The position numbers and the translations under genes are program-made. Source: Bacteroidales bacterium (GTDB lineage: Bacteria > Bacteroidota > Bacteroidia > Bacteroidales > WCHB1-69). Taken from it: DNA of 64,000 bases. The stretch lies in NCBI GenBank assembly GCA_017394765.1, contig JAFPXF010000097.1, forward strand, positions 4,095 to 68,094, read 5' to 3'. Shown in pieces: positions 35,401 through 42,974 of the stretch (position 1 is the first letter of the stretch; the number at the start of each line of letters is the position of its first letter). The notes below the pieces were generated by a model that ran no database searches, was not told the DNA's origin, and worked only from the letters and a program-made list of their open reading frames with translations.

Positions 35401-35705
35401 CCTATGTAATCCATAAGACCACGCTGGAAAACGGCAAGCTCAAACCCGTGTTTGTCAGCCGGATGGACGTGTCCACGGGCAAATTGGCGCCCGTCAGGGT
35501 TCCTGCTGCCATCGACTGCGACATGAACGACTTCATGCACTTGGTGGCCGCTTCCAAAACAACAATGACTTACAACTATCTGGCGCCAACGGGGTTTTCT
35601 AACCCATGCGGTAACGGAGAGCGTCTCGAAGGCATCCCTTGCAGCTTCATCTTGCCCGACGCGCTACTGATAGACAATTTCAACATATTGAATAACAATA
35701 AGTAA
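32454..35705 (+). CDS. Secreted protein with two tandem TldD/PmbA-like units
   Basis: 1083 residues. Signal peptide MNALRRILLLLLPCLLLATNSLAQ. Two homologous halves follow, about 29-540 and 541-1083. Each carries an N-terminal PmbA/TldD-like part (second copy: VRKVETRVLVGDNTFNND), a strand like YLVNSEGTS (first) or the degenerate AYCGHVNFRGSDG (second), and a LFEDEASPVFWQ (first) or PYTGPVLFEGEAAATMFAHAF (second) segment where true TldD has HExxxH. No HExxxH occurs in either half, so peptidase activity by the usual mechanism is unlikely. The second half retains IGDKIEQRVVSN and the loop SLLHTRVPT. Known Bacteroidota U62-like relatives are single units of about 550 residues. Confidence 0.75.
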   Translation: MNALRRILLLLLPCLLLATNSLAQSTTTERDQVFLRMLQKQVDSLYHTFDKADDPVRLLTVRIEYRHDCRWSAAMGNIIGQMDDERAQLSVTMRVGTEWVDNFSPTDGLHPDEAHRVKVYDIPMDGNEKAVKQMLALAVQEAYQKGRVRYHRALAAQNSRQVASQGDFVLEPSVAYFEPPLNLELQPDAIRHSLATCTGALDHPDSARCSAELHFLPVRSYLVNSEGTSIVQNGTRVALTVTLSGTADDGTPLNLHKHYYGTEPHDLPLAEELARDVQAMEKNMTQLRHSRQGTASLCPVLFEDEASPVFWQYALTPLLLSPDAPLNATLTPSHWKVISDPTETLYNNSKLFGSYFYDDEGKEGERLVLIDNGQLVTVPYAANNSRQFHHSNGHGRSSLDRTPVPVPANLLVSTSTPLSQNELYQQFKQTIAAQHADFGYRVSAASIEGNVIRPSVIWKVFADSRPDELVHGMELSGTSRMLLSQIGGGGSLPACLPDTVNGANFHCCAPSTSVKLMEARCSTPMSFQPAIAPLEDNPGAEETLDDEMLFKAMEDDIQSSLDSFKTGVLPGAYYIRHMITDAQSFHVSSILGSTASAASRPVRKVETRVLVGDNTFNNDNVIDEQSRDVATRELPWGNDYRQIRRELHASSEAAYRQALCQYAEKEQQLKLLGDSVQNTLLPDRRPAWVTNLSIESPYEATTSAQLEELANSLSHQFYRHDFLTLSRVDVDAYCGHVNFRGSDGVRYTQPLNVLRIRVVAETIANDGSPLHDEIEILYRHIQDISQRDELLASIEEMVERLQQWRAAPSIKAPYTGPVLFEGEAAATMFAHAFVENRPNLVATRPKVRIGSRNLMPELVRYPSIGDKIEQRVVSNIVSISALNSKPMNPPLLGSSEIDADGVKLEPHWELIHRGKLVSLLHTRVPTDVHSESNGHQRLVLHDGRISSAPGPGVLEMSCHKTAEKSQLYKSLRKLAQASGLKYAYVIHKTTLENGKLKPVFVSRMDVSTGKLAPVRVPAAIDCDMNDFMHLVAASKTTMTYNYLAPTGFSNPCGNGERLEGIPCSFILPDALLIDNFNILNNNK

Positions 35706-35792
35706 TGTTAATCATTTGGTTTTTTTAACATAAAAAACAATTTTGTTGAAAAAAAATAGGGTTTTCTCTTTTCATGCAAAAAAATAATTTCC

Positions 35793-35800
35793 TATTTTTG
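35793..35800 (+). promoter_or_regulatory. -7 promoter box for pyrB-pyrI
   Basis: TATTTTTG, 69 nt before the pyrB TTG start. Confidence 0.6.
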
Positions 35801-35856
35801 CGAGATTTTTGTGGCGCAGGACTTTAAAATATCGTTTATATTAACTACAAAAATAT

Positions 35857-35862
35857 AGGAGG
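35857..35862 (+). promoter_or_regulatory. Strong Shine-Dalgarno site for pyrB
   Basis: AGGAGG with 7 nt to the TTG at 35870. Strong sites are rare in Bacteroidota, and this one decides the start because no in-frame ATG exists before about codon 63. Confidence 0.7.
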
Positions 35863-35869
35863 ATTTATT

Positions 35870-36793
35870 TTGCTTAAAAACAGATGTTTAATTGACCCGT
35901 CGGACTTCACTCGTGAGGAGTTCCGTGAAATCTTCGATTTGGCGCATCAGATTATTGCCGATCCGAAGAAGTATTGGAAGAGTTGTGAGGGAAAGATCCT
36001 GGCAACTCTTTTTTATGAACCGAGCACGCGTACGCGTTTGAGTTTTGAGACCGCCATGTTGCGTTTAGGCGGCCAAGTCATTGGCTTCTCGGAGGCTGCG
36101 TCCTCTTCGACCGCCAAGGGCGAGAGCATTGCCGACACGTTGCGCACTGTGGAGTGCTACGCCGACATCGCGGCGATGCGCCATCCCAAGGAGGGTGCCC
36201 CGCGCTTGGCTTCGCACTACATCCAAATGCCGCTCATCAACGCCGGCGACGGTGGTCACCAGCACCCCACGCAGACGCTGACCGACATTCTCACCATCGA
36301 GCGCCTGCGCGGCAACGTGGAGAACAAAACCTACGGCTTCTGCGGCGACCTCAAGTTCGGCCGCACCGTGCACTCCCTCGTCAAATTCCTCAGCAACTAT
36401 GAAGGTGTCCGCTTCATCTTCATCTCCCCGGAGGAGCTGCGCGTGCCCGAGTACATCCGCGAGGAGGTGGTCCGTAAGAAAGGCATCCCCTTCCAGGAGG
36501 TGGACCAGATGGAACCCTACATGGGCGAGATGGACTTCCTCTACATGACCCGCGTGCAGCGTGAACGCTTCTTCAACGAAGAGGACTACATCCGTCTGAA
36601 AGACCGTTTCATCCTCGATGCCGAGAAGATGACTTACGCGCGTCCCGACACCTACATCCTGCACCCCCTGCCCCGTGTCAACGAGATCAGCGTCGAAGTC
36701 GATAGCGATCCCCGGGCACAATACTTCAACCAGGCCAAGAACGGCATGTTCGTTCGCATGGCCCTTATTTTAAAATTATTGGGAATTTATTGA
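35870..36793 (+). CDS. pyrB: Aspartate carbamoyltransferase catalytic chain
   Basis: Carbamoylates aspartate in pyrimidine synthesis. 307 residues: [15 protein letters not shown] (carbamoyl-phosphate site), [59 protein letters not shown], and HPLPRVNEI. The start codon is TTG at 35870 behind AGGAGG; the ATG at 35884 is out of frame. pyrI follows after 89 bp, so the allosteric holoenzyme with regulatory chains is expected. Confidence 0.96.
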   Translation: MLKNRCLIDPSDFTREEFREIFDLAHQIIADPKKYWKSCEGKILATLFYEPSTRTRLSFETAMLRLGGQVIGFSEAASSSTAKGESIADTLRTVECYADIAAMRHPKEGAPRLASHYIQMPLINAGDGGHQHPTQTLTDILTIERLRGNVENKTYGFCGDLKFGRTVHSLVKFLSNYEGVRFIFISPEELRVPEYIREEVVRKKGIPFQEVDQMEPYMGEMDFLYMTRVQRERFFNEEDYIRLKDRFILDAEKMTYARPDTYILHPLPRVNEISVEVDSDPRAQYFNQAKNGMFVRMALILKLLGIY

Positions 36794-36882
36794 TTGGCAA
36801 TTAGTTATTGGCTATTGGCCAAAAAAACAACACCCAAAAACCAACACCCAAAAAAATCATCCAACTGCCAAAAAAAATCATC
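36794..36882 (+). other. pyrB-pyrI spacer with low-complexity repeat
   Basis: Contains ATTGGCAATTAGTTATTGGC-type sequence and runs of 'CAACACCCAAAAA' and 'AAAAAATCATCCAACTGCC' partly repeated. No terminator or promoter box was found, so pyrI is likely translated from the pyrB transcript. Confidence 0.4.
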
Positions 36883-37317
36883 ATGTTAGAAATCAACAGC
36901 ATAGAAAAGGGTATTGTCATTGACCACATCAAGGCCGGCTACGGTATCACGGTGTTCAACTACCTGCACCTTGACAAGGCCGATTATAATGTGGCACTCA
37001 TCTGCAACGCCTACAGCCAGAAAATGGGCAAAAAGGACATCATCAAGATCAACAACGTCATTGACATCAACTACGACTTCCTCGGCCTCATCGACCCGAA
37101 TGCCACTGTCAACATCATTGAAGACGGCAAAACCGTCAAGAAGGTGAAACTCGAGGTGCCGGAAAAGGTGACCAACATCATCAAGTGCAAGAACCCGCGC
37201 TGCGTGACCTCCGTGGAGCATTATTTCGACCATGTGTTCCACTTGGTGGACAAGGAGAAGCGCTCTTATCGATGCGAATATTGCGACGACATCGTTATTC
37301 CTTACCCCAACCAATAG
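36883..37317 (+). CDS. pyrI: Aspartate carbamoyltransferase regulatory chain
   Basis: Binds CTP/ATP and adjusts PyrB activity. 144 residues: N-terminal allosteric domain (IEKGIVIDHIKAGYGITVFNYL), then a C-terminal zinc domain with CKNPRCVTS and YRCEYCDDIV, the four Cys of the Zn site. ATG at 36883 was chosen; the frame is open upstream to 36808 but that part is the low-complexity spacer. A strong terminator follows. Confidence 0.95.
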   Translation: MLEINSIEKGIVIDHIKAGYGITVFNYLHLDKADYNVALICNAYSQKMGKKDIIKINNVIDINYDFLGLIDPNATVNIIEDGKTVKKVKLEVPEKVTNIIKCKNPRCVTSVEHYFDHVFHLVDKEKRSYRCEYCDDIVIPYPNQ

Positions 37318-37351
37318 GCTGAACAGCATTCCCAATACCGCCCAATACAAA

Positions 37352-37388
37352 TGTACAACACTGACAATCAGTGTTGTACATTTTTTTC
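37352..37388 (+). terminator. Terminator of pyrB-pyrI
   Basis: 13-bp perfect stem (37352-37364 / 37368-37380; TGTACAACACTGA and complement), 3-nt loop, followed by seven Ts. Confidence 0.9.
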
Positions 37389-37421
37389 TCTCTAAAAAAG
37401 GGTTTATATGCAAAAAGTTTG

Positions 37422-37429
37422 TATCTTTG
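37422..37429 (+). promoter_or_regulatory. -7 promoter box for tRNA-Cys
   Basis: TATCTTTG, 16 nt before the tRNA. Confidence 0.65.
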
Positions 37430-37445
37430 CAGCCTCTTAACGAAT

Positions 37446-37516
37446 GGTCTCTTGGCCGAGTGGTTAGGTACCGGTCTGCAAAACCGTTGACTCCAGTTCG
37501 AATCTGGAAGAGACCT
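37446..37516 (+). tRNA. tRNA-Cys (GCA)
   Basis: 71 nt. Acceptor GGTCTCT / AGAGACC, D-arm GGCCGAGTGGTTAGGTACC, anticodon arm CCGGTCTGCAAAACCG with GCA, T-arm CCAGTTCGAATCTGG. No encoded CCA. Flanked by a promoter box and a terminator. Confidence 0.95.
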
Positions 37517-37518
37517 CA

Positions 37519-37544
37519 AAAGCGCCTTGTCAGGCGCTTTTTTT
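37519..37544 (+). terminator. Terminator of tRNA-Cys
   Basis: AAAGCGCC / GGCGCTTT stem (37519-37526 / 37533-37540), 6-nt loop, T-run. Confidence 0.85.
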
Positions 37545-37582
37545 CATCCATCTCTTTTCCTCCCGTTTTTTAGAACAAACCC

Positions 37583-37612
37583 TTTGACGGTTTGAAAATT
37601 TGTCTATCTTTG
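37583..37612 (+). promoter_or_regulatory. Promoter of the TPM-domain gene
   Basis: TTTG (37583-37586), 18 nt, TATCTTTG (37605-37612): good match to the full Bacteroidota promoter. The first possible ATG is 10 nt downstream. Confidence 0.75.
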
Positions 37613-37622
37613 CCGCTGCAAA

Positions 37623-38978
37623 ATGATTAATAAATCTCTAAAAGTAATGATGATGAAAAAACTCTGCAACTTCCTTGTAATGATTCTGCTTTTGACAGCC
37701 GGAACGGCAGCTTCCGCGGCCAGTCTGCCCGCCAAAAGCAACAAGTATGTCAACGACAACGCACAAGTGCTCAGCGGCAATGAGCTGAACCAACTGCGCA
37801 CGGACGTGAAAGCCATGTGCGACTACTATCCCTATCAGATTGCAGTATGCATCGTGCCGACGCTCAACGGCATGGAAATTGGAGACTATGCTGCCGCCGT
37901 GGGCCAAAAGTGGAATGTGACGAACGATGGCGACAACGGCCTGCTCATCTTGGTAAAGGCCAAATCAGGCAACGAATCAGGCCAGGCCCACCTTCTCACA
38001 AGTCCCGATTTAAGCACGTCACTCCCTTCGTCAATACTCAAAAAAATCATCCAGCAGGAGATGATTCCGCATTTCCGCAACAATGACTATTACAGCGGCA
38101 TAGAAGCCGCCCTGGAATTTCTCAACAACTTGCCGCAATTAGAGACGACAACGCCAGCGGCCACAACCACCAACACAGACAATTACGAAAACAATGAAGT
38201 TCCCCAAGCCCAATCGCAAAGAAATTTTGGCGGCGGTCTCTTAAAATGGATATTGTTGGGTGCCGGCGCACTTGTTTTGTTGTCCCTTTTCCGCAAGATG
38301 ATGAACAGGGCCAAATCCGCAATCACGCCCAGAAGCGGCACCGAGCAGCATTCAACCACCAATGACAACAACACTTCCATGCGGAACCAACGACCCGATC
38401 TTGGCGGACAAAGGCCGGGCAGGCCGAGTGGATCGCAACCGTACAATCCAGGGAACGCTTACTCTGACGACCGCAACCAAAGCAAGGAGGACATGATTCG
38501 GGAAATGGAAGCTGAACGGCGTTCCATGTCGAACGAACGAACAGGCAGCAGCTATGTAACCGATTTGAACAGCGGACTTCCGCAGGACATGGAGAATGAG
38601 CTGAAGCAATATTTTTCCGGCAGCAGCGGTGCCATCGACGAGAAGACTTTGGAGGAGATGCTGAAGAAGATGGCCACACGTCAAGGCAACGGCACAAGCC
38701 TGATTGACATGGCCAAGAAGGCCATGAAAGTCGCCATGTCCGTGGGGGCAGGAGTGGTTGCACTCAAGCTCCTCAAGAACATCTTGTTGAGAAATGGCGG
38801 CACTGACGAGGACGGCGGCATTTTAGGAAAGATCCTGCGTGGCGGCAAAAGCAGTGCCGACAACGGTCCTCTGGGCGACAAGCCGGCCTCAAGTGGCACG
38901 AAACCGAACCTTGGCGGCAAGAAGCCGAACCTCGGTGGCGGGAACAGGGAGGGCAGCTCCGCAACAGGTAGCTGGTAG
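37623..38978 (+). CDS. TPM-domain membrane protein, YgcG-like
   Basis: 451 residues (the start could also be one of the ATGs at 37647-37653, which give a shorter signal peptide). Signal peptide to about Ala 33, then a TPM domain (about 38-175): YVNDNAQVLSGNELNQLRTDVKAMCDYYPYQIAVCIVPTL, WNVTNDGDNGLLILVKAK. A membrane helix follows (GGGLLKWILLGAGALVLLSLF, about 200-221), then a long low-complexity cytoplasmic tail of Gly, Ser and Asn with two NLGGKK/G-type repeats at the end and a helix at about 360-385. TPM proteins may support photosystem or membrane repair in plants; in bacteria the role is uncertain. Confidence 0.75.
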   Translation: MINKSLKVMMMKKLCNFLVMILLLTAGTAASAASLPAKSNKYVNDNAQVLSGNELNQLRTDVKAMCDYYPYQIAVCIVPTLNGMEIGDYAAAVGQKWNVTNDGDNGLLILVKAKSGNESGQAHLLTSPDLSTSLPSSILKKIIQQEMIPHFRNNDYYSGIEAALEFLNNLPQLETTTPAATTTNTDNYENNEVPQAQSQRNFGGGLLKWILLGAGALVLLSLFRKMMNRAKSAITPRSGTEQHSTTNDNNTSMRNQRPDLGGQRPGRPSGSQPYNPGNAYSDDRNQSKEDMIREMEAERRSMSNERTGSSYVTDLNSGLPQDMENELKQYFSGSSGAIDEKTLEEMLKKMATRQGNGTSLIDMAKKAMKVAMSVGAGVVALKLLKNILLRNGGTDEDGGILGKILRGGKSSADNGPLGDKPASSGTKPNLGGKKPNLGGGNREGSSATGSW

Positions 38979-39057
38979 TCTCCCTCTTGTGTCGCATCAT
39001 GCAAAATGCCCATGTAACAAACGAGTCGTCAACTGAACGTATAACAAATTTTATTTG

Positions 39058-39065
39058 TATCTTTG
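39058..39065 (+). promoter_or_regulatory. -7 promoter box for superoxide reductase
   Basis: TATCTTTG, 76 nt before the ATG at 39142. Confidence 0.55.
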
Positions 39066-39141
39066 CCCTCGCTTAGAGGATGGGGATTATGCCCTTTCTT
39101 CACAGCTCAAAAACAAATGTAAAACAACAAAAAAGAGTATT

Positions 39142-39525
39142 ATGGAACTGAAATTTTATCGTTGCCCGCACTGTGGCAATATCATCGTCAAGCCGGTGGA
39201 TTCCGGTGTCAACGTCGTTTGCTGCGGCGCCCCCATGGAGGAACTGATTCCTTTCTTGCAAGAAGAGTTGCGTGAAAAACATCTCCCCGTCGTCACATGG
39301 AAAGACGAATGCACACTGCATGTGGAAGTCGGCAGCACGCTGCACCCCATGCTTGAGGCACACCACATCGCTTTCATCTGCGTGGAATTCGAGAACGGCT
39401 ACCGCTTTGTCGGGCTGAAAGAACAACCCGTCGCCGACATCTGTGTATGCGATGACAAGCCTGTTGCCGTGTACGAATATTGCAACCTGCACGGTCTCTG
39501 GAAAGTGGAGGTGCCGGCCCGTTAG
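39142..39525 (+). CDS. Superoxide reductase (desulfoferrodoxin, two-iron type)
   Basis: Reduces superoxide to peroxide without making oxygen, in anaerobes. 127 residues: an N-terminal desulforedoxin-like rubredoxin-type Fe site with Cys in YRCPHCGN and VVCCGAPM, then the catalytic domain with EKHLPVVTW, HVEVGSTLHPMLEAHHIAFI and a C-terminal CNLHG, giving the four His and one Cys of Fe center II. The ATG at 39142 was chosen; the longer frame starts over the promoter box. Directly upstream of rubrerythrin, which would remove the peroxide produced. Confidence 0.93.
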   Translation: MELKFYRCPHCGNIIVKPVDSGVNVVCCGAPMEELIPFLQEELREKHLPVVTWKDECTLHVEVGSTLHPMLEAHHIAFICVEFENGYRFVGLKEQPVADICVCDDKPVAVYEYCNLHGLWKVEVPAR

Positions 39526-39580
39526 GCAACAACACATCGAAAATTCCAATTATCAATAAAAACACAAAACCCAGAAAAAA

Positions 39581-40123
39581 ATGGAACAGAACAAGTATGC
39601 CGGTACACAAACCGAAAAGAACTTGCAAGCCGCATTTGCCGGCGAGTCGCAAGCACGCAACAAATACACCTACTTCGCCTCTACGGCCAAGAAGGAGGGT
39701 TACGAGCAGATTGCCGCCCTCTTCTTGAAAACCGCCGAGAATGAAAAAGAACACGCCAAGATGTGGTTCAAGGAACTGAACGGCATTGGCGACACCGCCG
39801 CGAACCTGGCCGCCGCCGCCGATGGCGAGAACTATGAATGGACGGACATGTACGAAGGTTTTGCCAAAACCGCCGAAGAGGAAGGCTTCAAAGACCTGGC
39901 CCGCAAGTTCCGCTTTGTCGCTGCCATCGAGAAGCATCACGAAGAGCGTTATCGCGCCCTGCTGAAGAACGTGGAGACCGCCACCGTGTTTGCCAAGTCC
40001 GAGGTGAAGGTTTGGGAATGCCGCAACTGTGGCCACATCATTGTCGGCACAAAGGCCCCCGAGATTTGCCCCACTTGCGCACATCCGAAATCCTATTTCG
40101 AGATCAATTGCGAAAATTACTAA
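39581..40123 (+). CDS. rbr: Rubrerythrin
   Basis: Peroxide-reducing di-iron protein of anaerobes. 180 residues: N-terminal ferritin-like four-helix domain with [22 protein letters not shown] (first Glu ligand region), [39 protein letters not shown]-terminal rubredoxin domain [29 protein letters not shown] with two Cys-x2-Cys pairs. 55 bp downstream of superoxide reductase. Confidence 0.96.
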   Translation: MEQNKYAGTQTEKNLQAAFAGESQARNKYTYFASTAKKEGYEQIAALFLKTAENEKEHAKMWFKELNGIGDTAANLAAAADGENYEWTDMYEGFAKTAEEEGFKDLARKFRFVAAIEKHHEERYRALLKNVETATVFAKSEVKVWECRNCGHIIVGTKAPEICPTCAHPKSYFEINCENY

Positions 40124-40156
40124 CCCGGCGATTTCGTCAGCCTTTTCACCCATACG

Positions 40157-41239
40157 ATGAGGAAATTTCTTGTCATCATCACGCTTCTTCTCTCCTGTTT
40201 TGCAGGCTTTGCGCAGACGGGGGGAGGGAGCGTGTATAATTTCCTCGATTTCAGCTACTCCCCGCGTGTCACCGCGCTCGGAGGAGATTTGATTTCCGTG
40301 CATGATGACGATCCCACACTTCTCCCTGTAAATCCCTCGTACATTTCGCTGCGGCACCGTAACAATCTGGCGCTCAACTTCACCAACTATTTTGGGCGCA
40401 CCAACTACGCTTCTGTGCTCTATGGTTTCCAGATTCCCAAGGCGGGCACTTTTGCCGCCGAGCTGCGCTATGTGGGCTATGGCAACTTTCGCGGCGCCGA
40501 CGCCTCCGGCATCGAGACGGGCACCTTCTCCGCCAACGACGTGGCCCTCACCCTCGGCTGGGGACGCGAGCTGAGCAAGCATTTCTCCATCGGTGCCGAC
40601 CTGCACCTCATCTTCTGCGGCTATGAGCAATACAACTCCTTTGGCCTCGCCGTTGATGTGGCCGGCAGCTACTTTAACGACGACAAGCGCCTCTCGATGA
40701 CACTGCTTGCCAAGAACATCGGTTCCGAGCTGAAGCCCTTCATCCCCGGCCAATACAGGCATTCCCCCTTCGACTTGCAGTTCGCCCTGTCGCAAAAGCT
40801 GGAACACATGCCGCTCCGCTACCACATCGTGTTGCACCACCTCTACCGTTGGAACATGAACTACTATGGCCCGGAGAATCCCTTCCTTGAAACCGATGCC
40901 ACAACCAACACACTTGTCTATCCTTCCAAAGCCAAGCAGTTCTTTGACAACATGTTCCGTCATGTTAATTTCGGCTTGGAACTGGAATTCAAGTATTTTT
41001 CCCTCATGGCGGCCTACAACCACAACATGCATCAGGAGATGAAGGTGGTGGCACGCCGCTCGATGGCCGGCTTCTCATACGGCTTCATGCTCAACATCAA
41101 GGGTGTACGTTTCGGATTTGCGCGCCAACAGTACGCCATCGGTGCCGCTCCCAACTGCATCAGCCTGGCTTTCAATTTCGAAGAGCTTGCCAAAAACCAC
41201 AAGGAGAAACAGGCCCGGAAGTTACAACGACAGGAATAA
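40157..41239 (+). CDS. porQ: Type IX secretion system protein PorQ
   Basis: Outer-membrane beta-barrel subunit of the T9SS attachment machinery (PorU-PorV-PorQ-PorZ). 360 residues with a signal peptide (MRKFLVIITLLLSCFAGFAQ), then GGGSVYNFLDFSYSPRVTALGGDLISVHDDDPTLLPVNPSYIS, the PorQ/PorV-like 'ALGG' opening, then paired strands to GVRFGFARQQYAIGAAPNCISLAFNF and a charged tail. The cargo with a type A sorting domain at 17986 supports a working T9SS. 33 bp after rubrerythrin. Confidence 0.88.
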   Translation: MRKFLVIITLLLSCFAGFAQTGGGSVYNFLDFSYSPRVTALGGDLISVHDDDPTLLPVNPSYISLRHRNNLALNFTNYFGRTNYASVLYGFQIPKAGTFAAELRYVGYGNFRGADASGIETGTFSANDVALTLGWGRELSKHFSIGADLHLIFCGYEQYNSFGLAVDVAGSYFNDDKRLSMTLLAKNIGSELKPFIPGQYRHSPFDLQFALSQKLEHMPLRYHIVLHHLYRWNMNYYGPENPFLETDATTNTLVYPSKAKQFFDNMFRHVNFGLELEFKYFSLMAAYNHNMHQEMKVVARRSMAGFSYGFMLNIKGVRFGFARQQYAIGAAPNCISLAFNFEELAKNHKEKQARKLQRQE

Positions 41240-41260
41240 TCAAACCAATTTCTTTCTACA

Positions 41261-42457
41261 ATGATTCCCTTTTCCCCACCCCATATTGACAACAAGATTG
41301 TGGAGGAAGTGGTGGCCGCCTTGCGTTCCGGCTGGATCACCACGGGTCCCCGCACCAAAGCCTTTGAGAAACAAATCGCCGCTTTCTGCGGTGTCCAAAA
41401 TGTACTGTGCGTGAACTCCGCTTCCTCCGGATTGGAGCTGATGCTGCACTGGCTCGGCATCGGTCCCGGCGATGAAGTCATTGTGCCGGCCTACACCTAC
41501 ACTGCCACAGCGGCGGTGGTCATCCACTGCGGTGCCAAACCCGTGATGGTCGATGTGCATCCCGACTTTCTCATTGATGTCGGAAAGGTGCGCGACGCCA
41601 TCACACCCCGCACCAAGGCCATCATCCCCGTTGATATTGCGGGCTATCCCTGCGACTATGACGAGCTGAACGCACTGGTAAACGAAACGGCTGTACGGTC
41701 GCAATTCACGCCTGCCAATGAAGTGCAGCGTATGTTGGGCCGCCCGCTCTTGATGTCCGATGCCGCCCACTCACTGGGCGCCTGGTACAAGGGGCGCCGC
41801 ACAGGCGCGCTGGCCGATGTGACCGTGTTTTCGTTCCATGCCGTCAAAAACCTCACCACAGCCGAAGGCGGTGCCATCTGCCTCAAATTGCCCGCTCCTT
41901 TCGACACGGAACTCCTGTACAAGCAACTCTGCACCTACTCGCTGCACGGACAGTCGAAGGATGCACTTGCCAAGACGCAAATCGGCAACTGGCGCTACGA
42001 TGTGCTTGATGCGGGCTACAAATGCAACATGACCGATGTGGCCGCCGCGATGGGCATCGTGGAGTTGGAGCGTTACGATCGCGAAATACTGCCGCGCCGT
42101 CGCAAGATATTCGAGCAATATGCCGATGCTTTCCGCGATGACCCGCGTTTCCAAATCCCCGAATTCACCACACCCGACAAGACCACCTCGTACCATGTCT
42201 TCGCCCTTCGTCTCGCCCATGTCACGGAACCCGGGCGCGATGCCGTGATGCAACGCATCTTCGAACAGGAGGTGGCCGTCAACGTACATTTCATTCCCTT
42301 GCCGATGCTGTCAGCCTACAAAAACAGAGGTTACAACATCCAGGATTATCCCGTGACGTACGACAACTTCGCTCGCGAAATCAGCTTGCCAGTCTATTAC
42401 GACCTCACGGATGAGCAAGTGCAACAGGTGGTGGCTGCCGTGAAAAAGGCGGTTTAA
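41261..42457 (+). CDS. DegT/DnrJ/EryC1/StrS-family aminotransferase
   Basis: PLP sugar aminotransferase, 398 residues. Motifs: PFSPPHIDNKIVEEVVAALRSGWITTGPRTKAFE (N-terminal family signature), NSASSGLELML, VPAYTYTATAAVV, SDAAHSLGA (cofactor Asp and the DAAH motif) and SFHAVKNLTTAEGGAI with the PLP Lys. Such enzymes make amino sugars on UDP- or dTDP-sugars for O-antigen or lipid A. Which sugar cannot be told. 21 bp after porQ, possibly in one transcript. Confidence 0.93.
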   Translation: MIPFSPPHIDNKIVEEVVAALRSGWITTGPRTKAFEKQIAAFCGVQNVLCVNSASSGLELMLHWLGIGPGDEVIVPAYTYTATAAVVIHCGAKPVMVDVHPDFLIDVGKVRDAITPRTKAIIPVDIAGYPCDYDELNALVNETAVRSQFTPANEVQRMLGRPLLMSDAAHSLGAWYKGRRTGALADVTVFSFHAVKNLTTAEGGAICLKLPAPFDTELLYKQLCTYSLHGQSKDALAKTQIGNWRYDVLDAGYKCNMTDVAAAMGIVELERYDREILPRRRKIFEQYADAFRDDPRFQIPEFTTPDKTTSYHVFALRLAHVTEPGRDAVMQRIFEQEVAVNVHFIPLPMLSAYKNRGYNIQDYPVTYDNFAREISLPVYYDLTDEQVQQVVAAVKKAV

Positions 42458-42906
42458 CGACTCTTTGACTCTCTTTTTGCACGCTTTTGGGTGTCTCTGA
42501 TCTCTTTTTTGGACATACTGAATGTGATGGGAATTTGGAAATAACAGCGGACAGGTTTGCCGTCAAGCGTTCCCGGCTTCCACTTGGGCATCGCCATAAC
42601 TGCGCGTATGGATTCTTTGTCGATGGAGGGATAGAGAGGCACCTTCACTTCCGCATTGGAAACGCTACCATCTTCCTCAACCACAAATTTTATCAAAACC
42701 GTACCTGTAATACCTTTTTCCCGAGCATCTTGTGGGTAGCTGATTTCGTATGATAGAAATGAGAAAAGTGCTTTCTGGCCCCCGGGATATTCGGGCATAG
42801 ATTCGACGAAACGATAGACTGTATCCGCGTCATTATTTGCAGGAGCTTGTCCAAAAAGAGCCGTGGAAAGCAGCAAGGCCATGGCAAAGAAAAGGATCTT
42901 TTTCAT
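42454..42906 (-). CDS. Secreted TonB C-terminal-domain protein
   Basis: 150 residues: signal peptide (MKKILFFAMALLLSTALFGQ), short linker, then a TonB-C domain (YPQDAREKGITGTVLIKFVVEEDGSVSNAEVKVPLYPSIDKESIRAVMAMPKWKPGTLDGKPVRCYFQIPITF). There is no N-terminal membrane helix for ExbB/D contact, so it is not a classical energy transducer. The convergent DegT gene overlaps it by 4 bp. Own promoter box at 42928-42935. Confidence 0.85.
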   Translation of the reverse strand: MKKILFFAMALLLSTALFGQAPANNDADTVYRFVESMPEYPGGQKALFSFLSYEISYPQDAREKGITGTVLIKFVVEEDGSVSNAEVKVPLYPSIDKESIRAVMAMPKWKPGTLDGKPVRCYFQIPITFSMSKKEIRDTQKRAKRESKSR

Positions 42907-42927
42907 TTGATAAATGATTTTGGACTG

Positions 42928-42935
42928 CAAAAATA
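42928..42935 (-). promoter_or_regulatory. -7 promoter box for the TonB-C gene
   Basis: The reverse strand reads TATTTTTG, 21 nt before the start. Confidence 0.55.
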
Positions 42936-42947
42936 GCAATAATTTTA

Positions 42948-42955
42948 TATCTTTG
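42948..42955 (+). promoter_or_regulatory. -7 promoter box for the DUF853 gene
   Basis: TATCTTTG, 19 nt before the ATG at 42975. Confidence 0.6.
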
Positions 42956-42974
42956 CGCCCTAAAACACAACATC

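Noticed and set aside
39374..41032. Minus-strand open frame of 552 codons
   Set aside because: Antisense across rubrerythrin and porQ, both clearly real.
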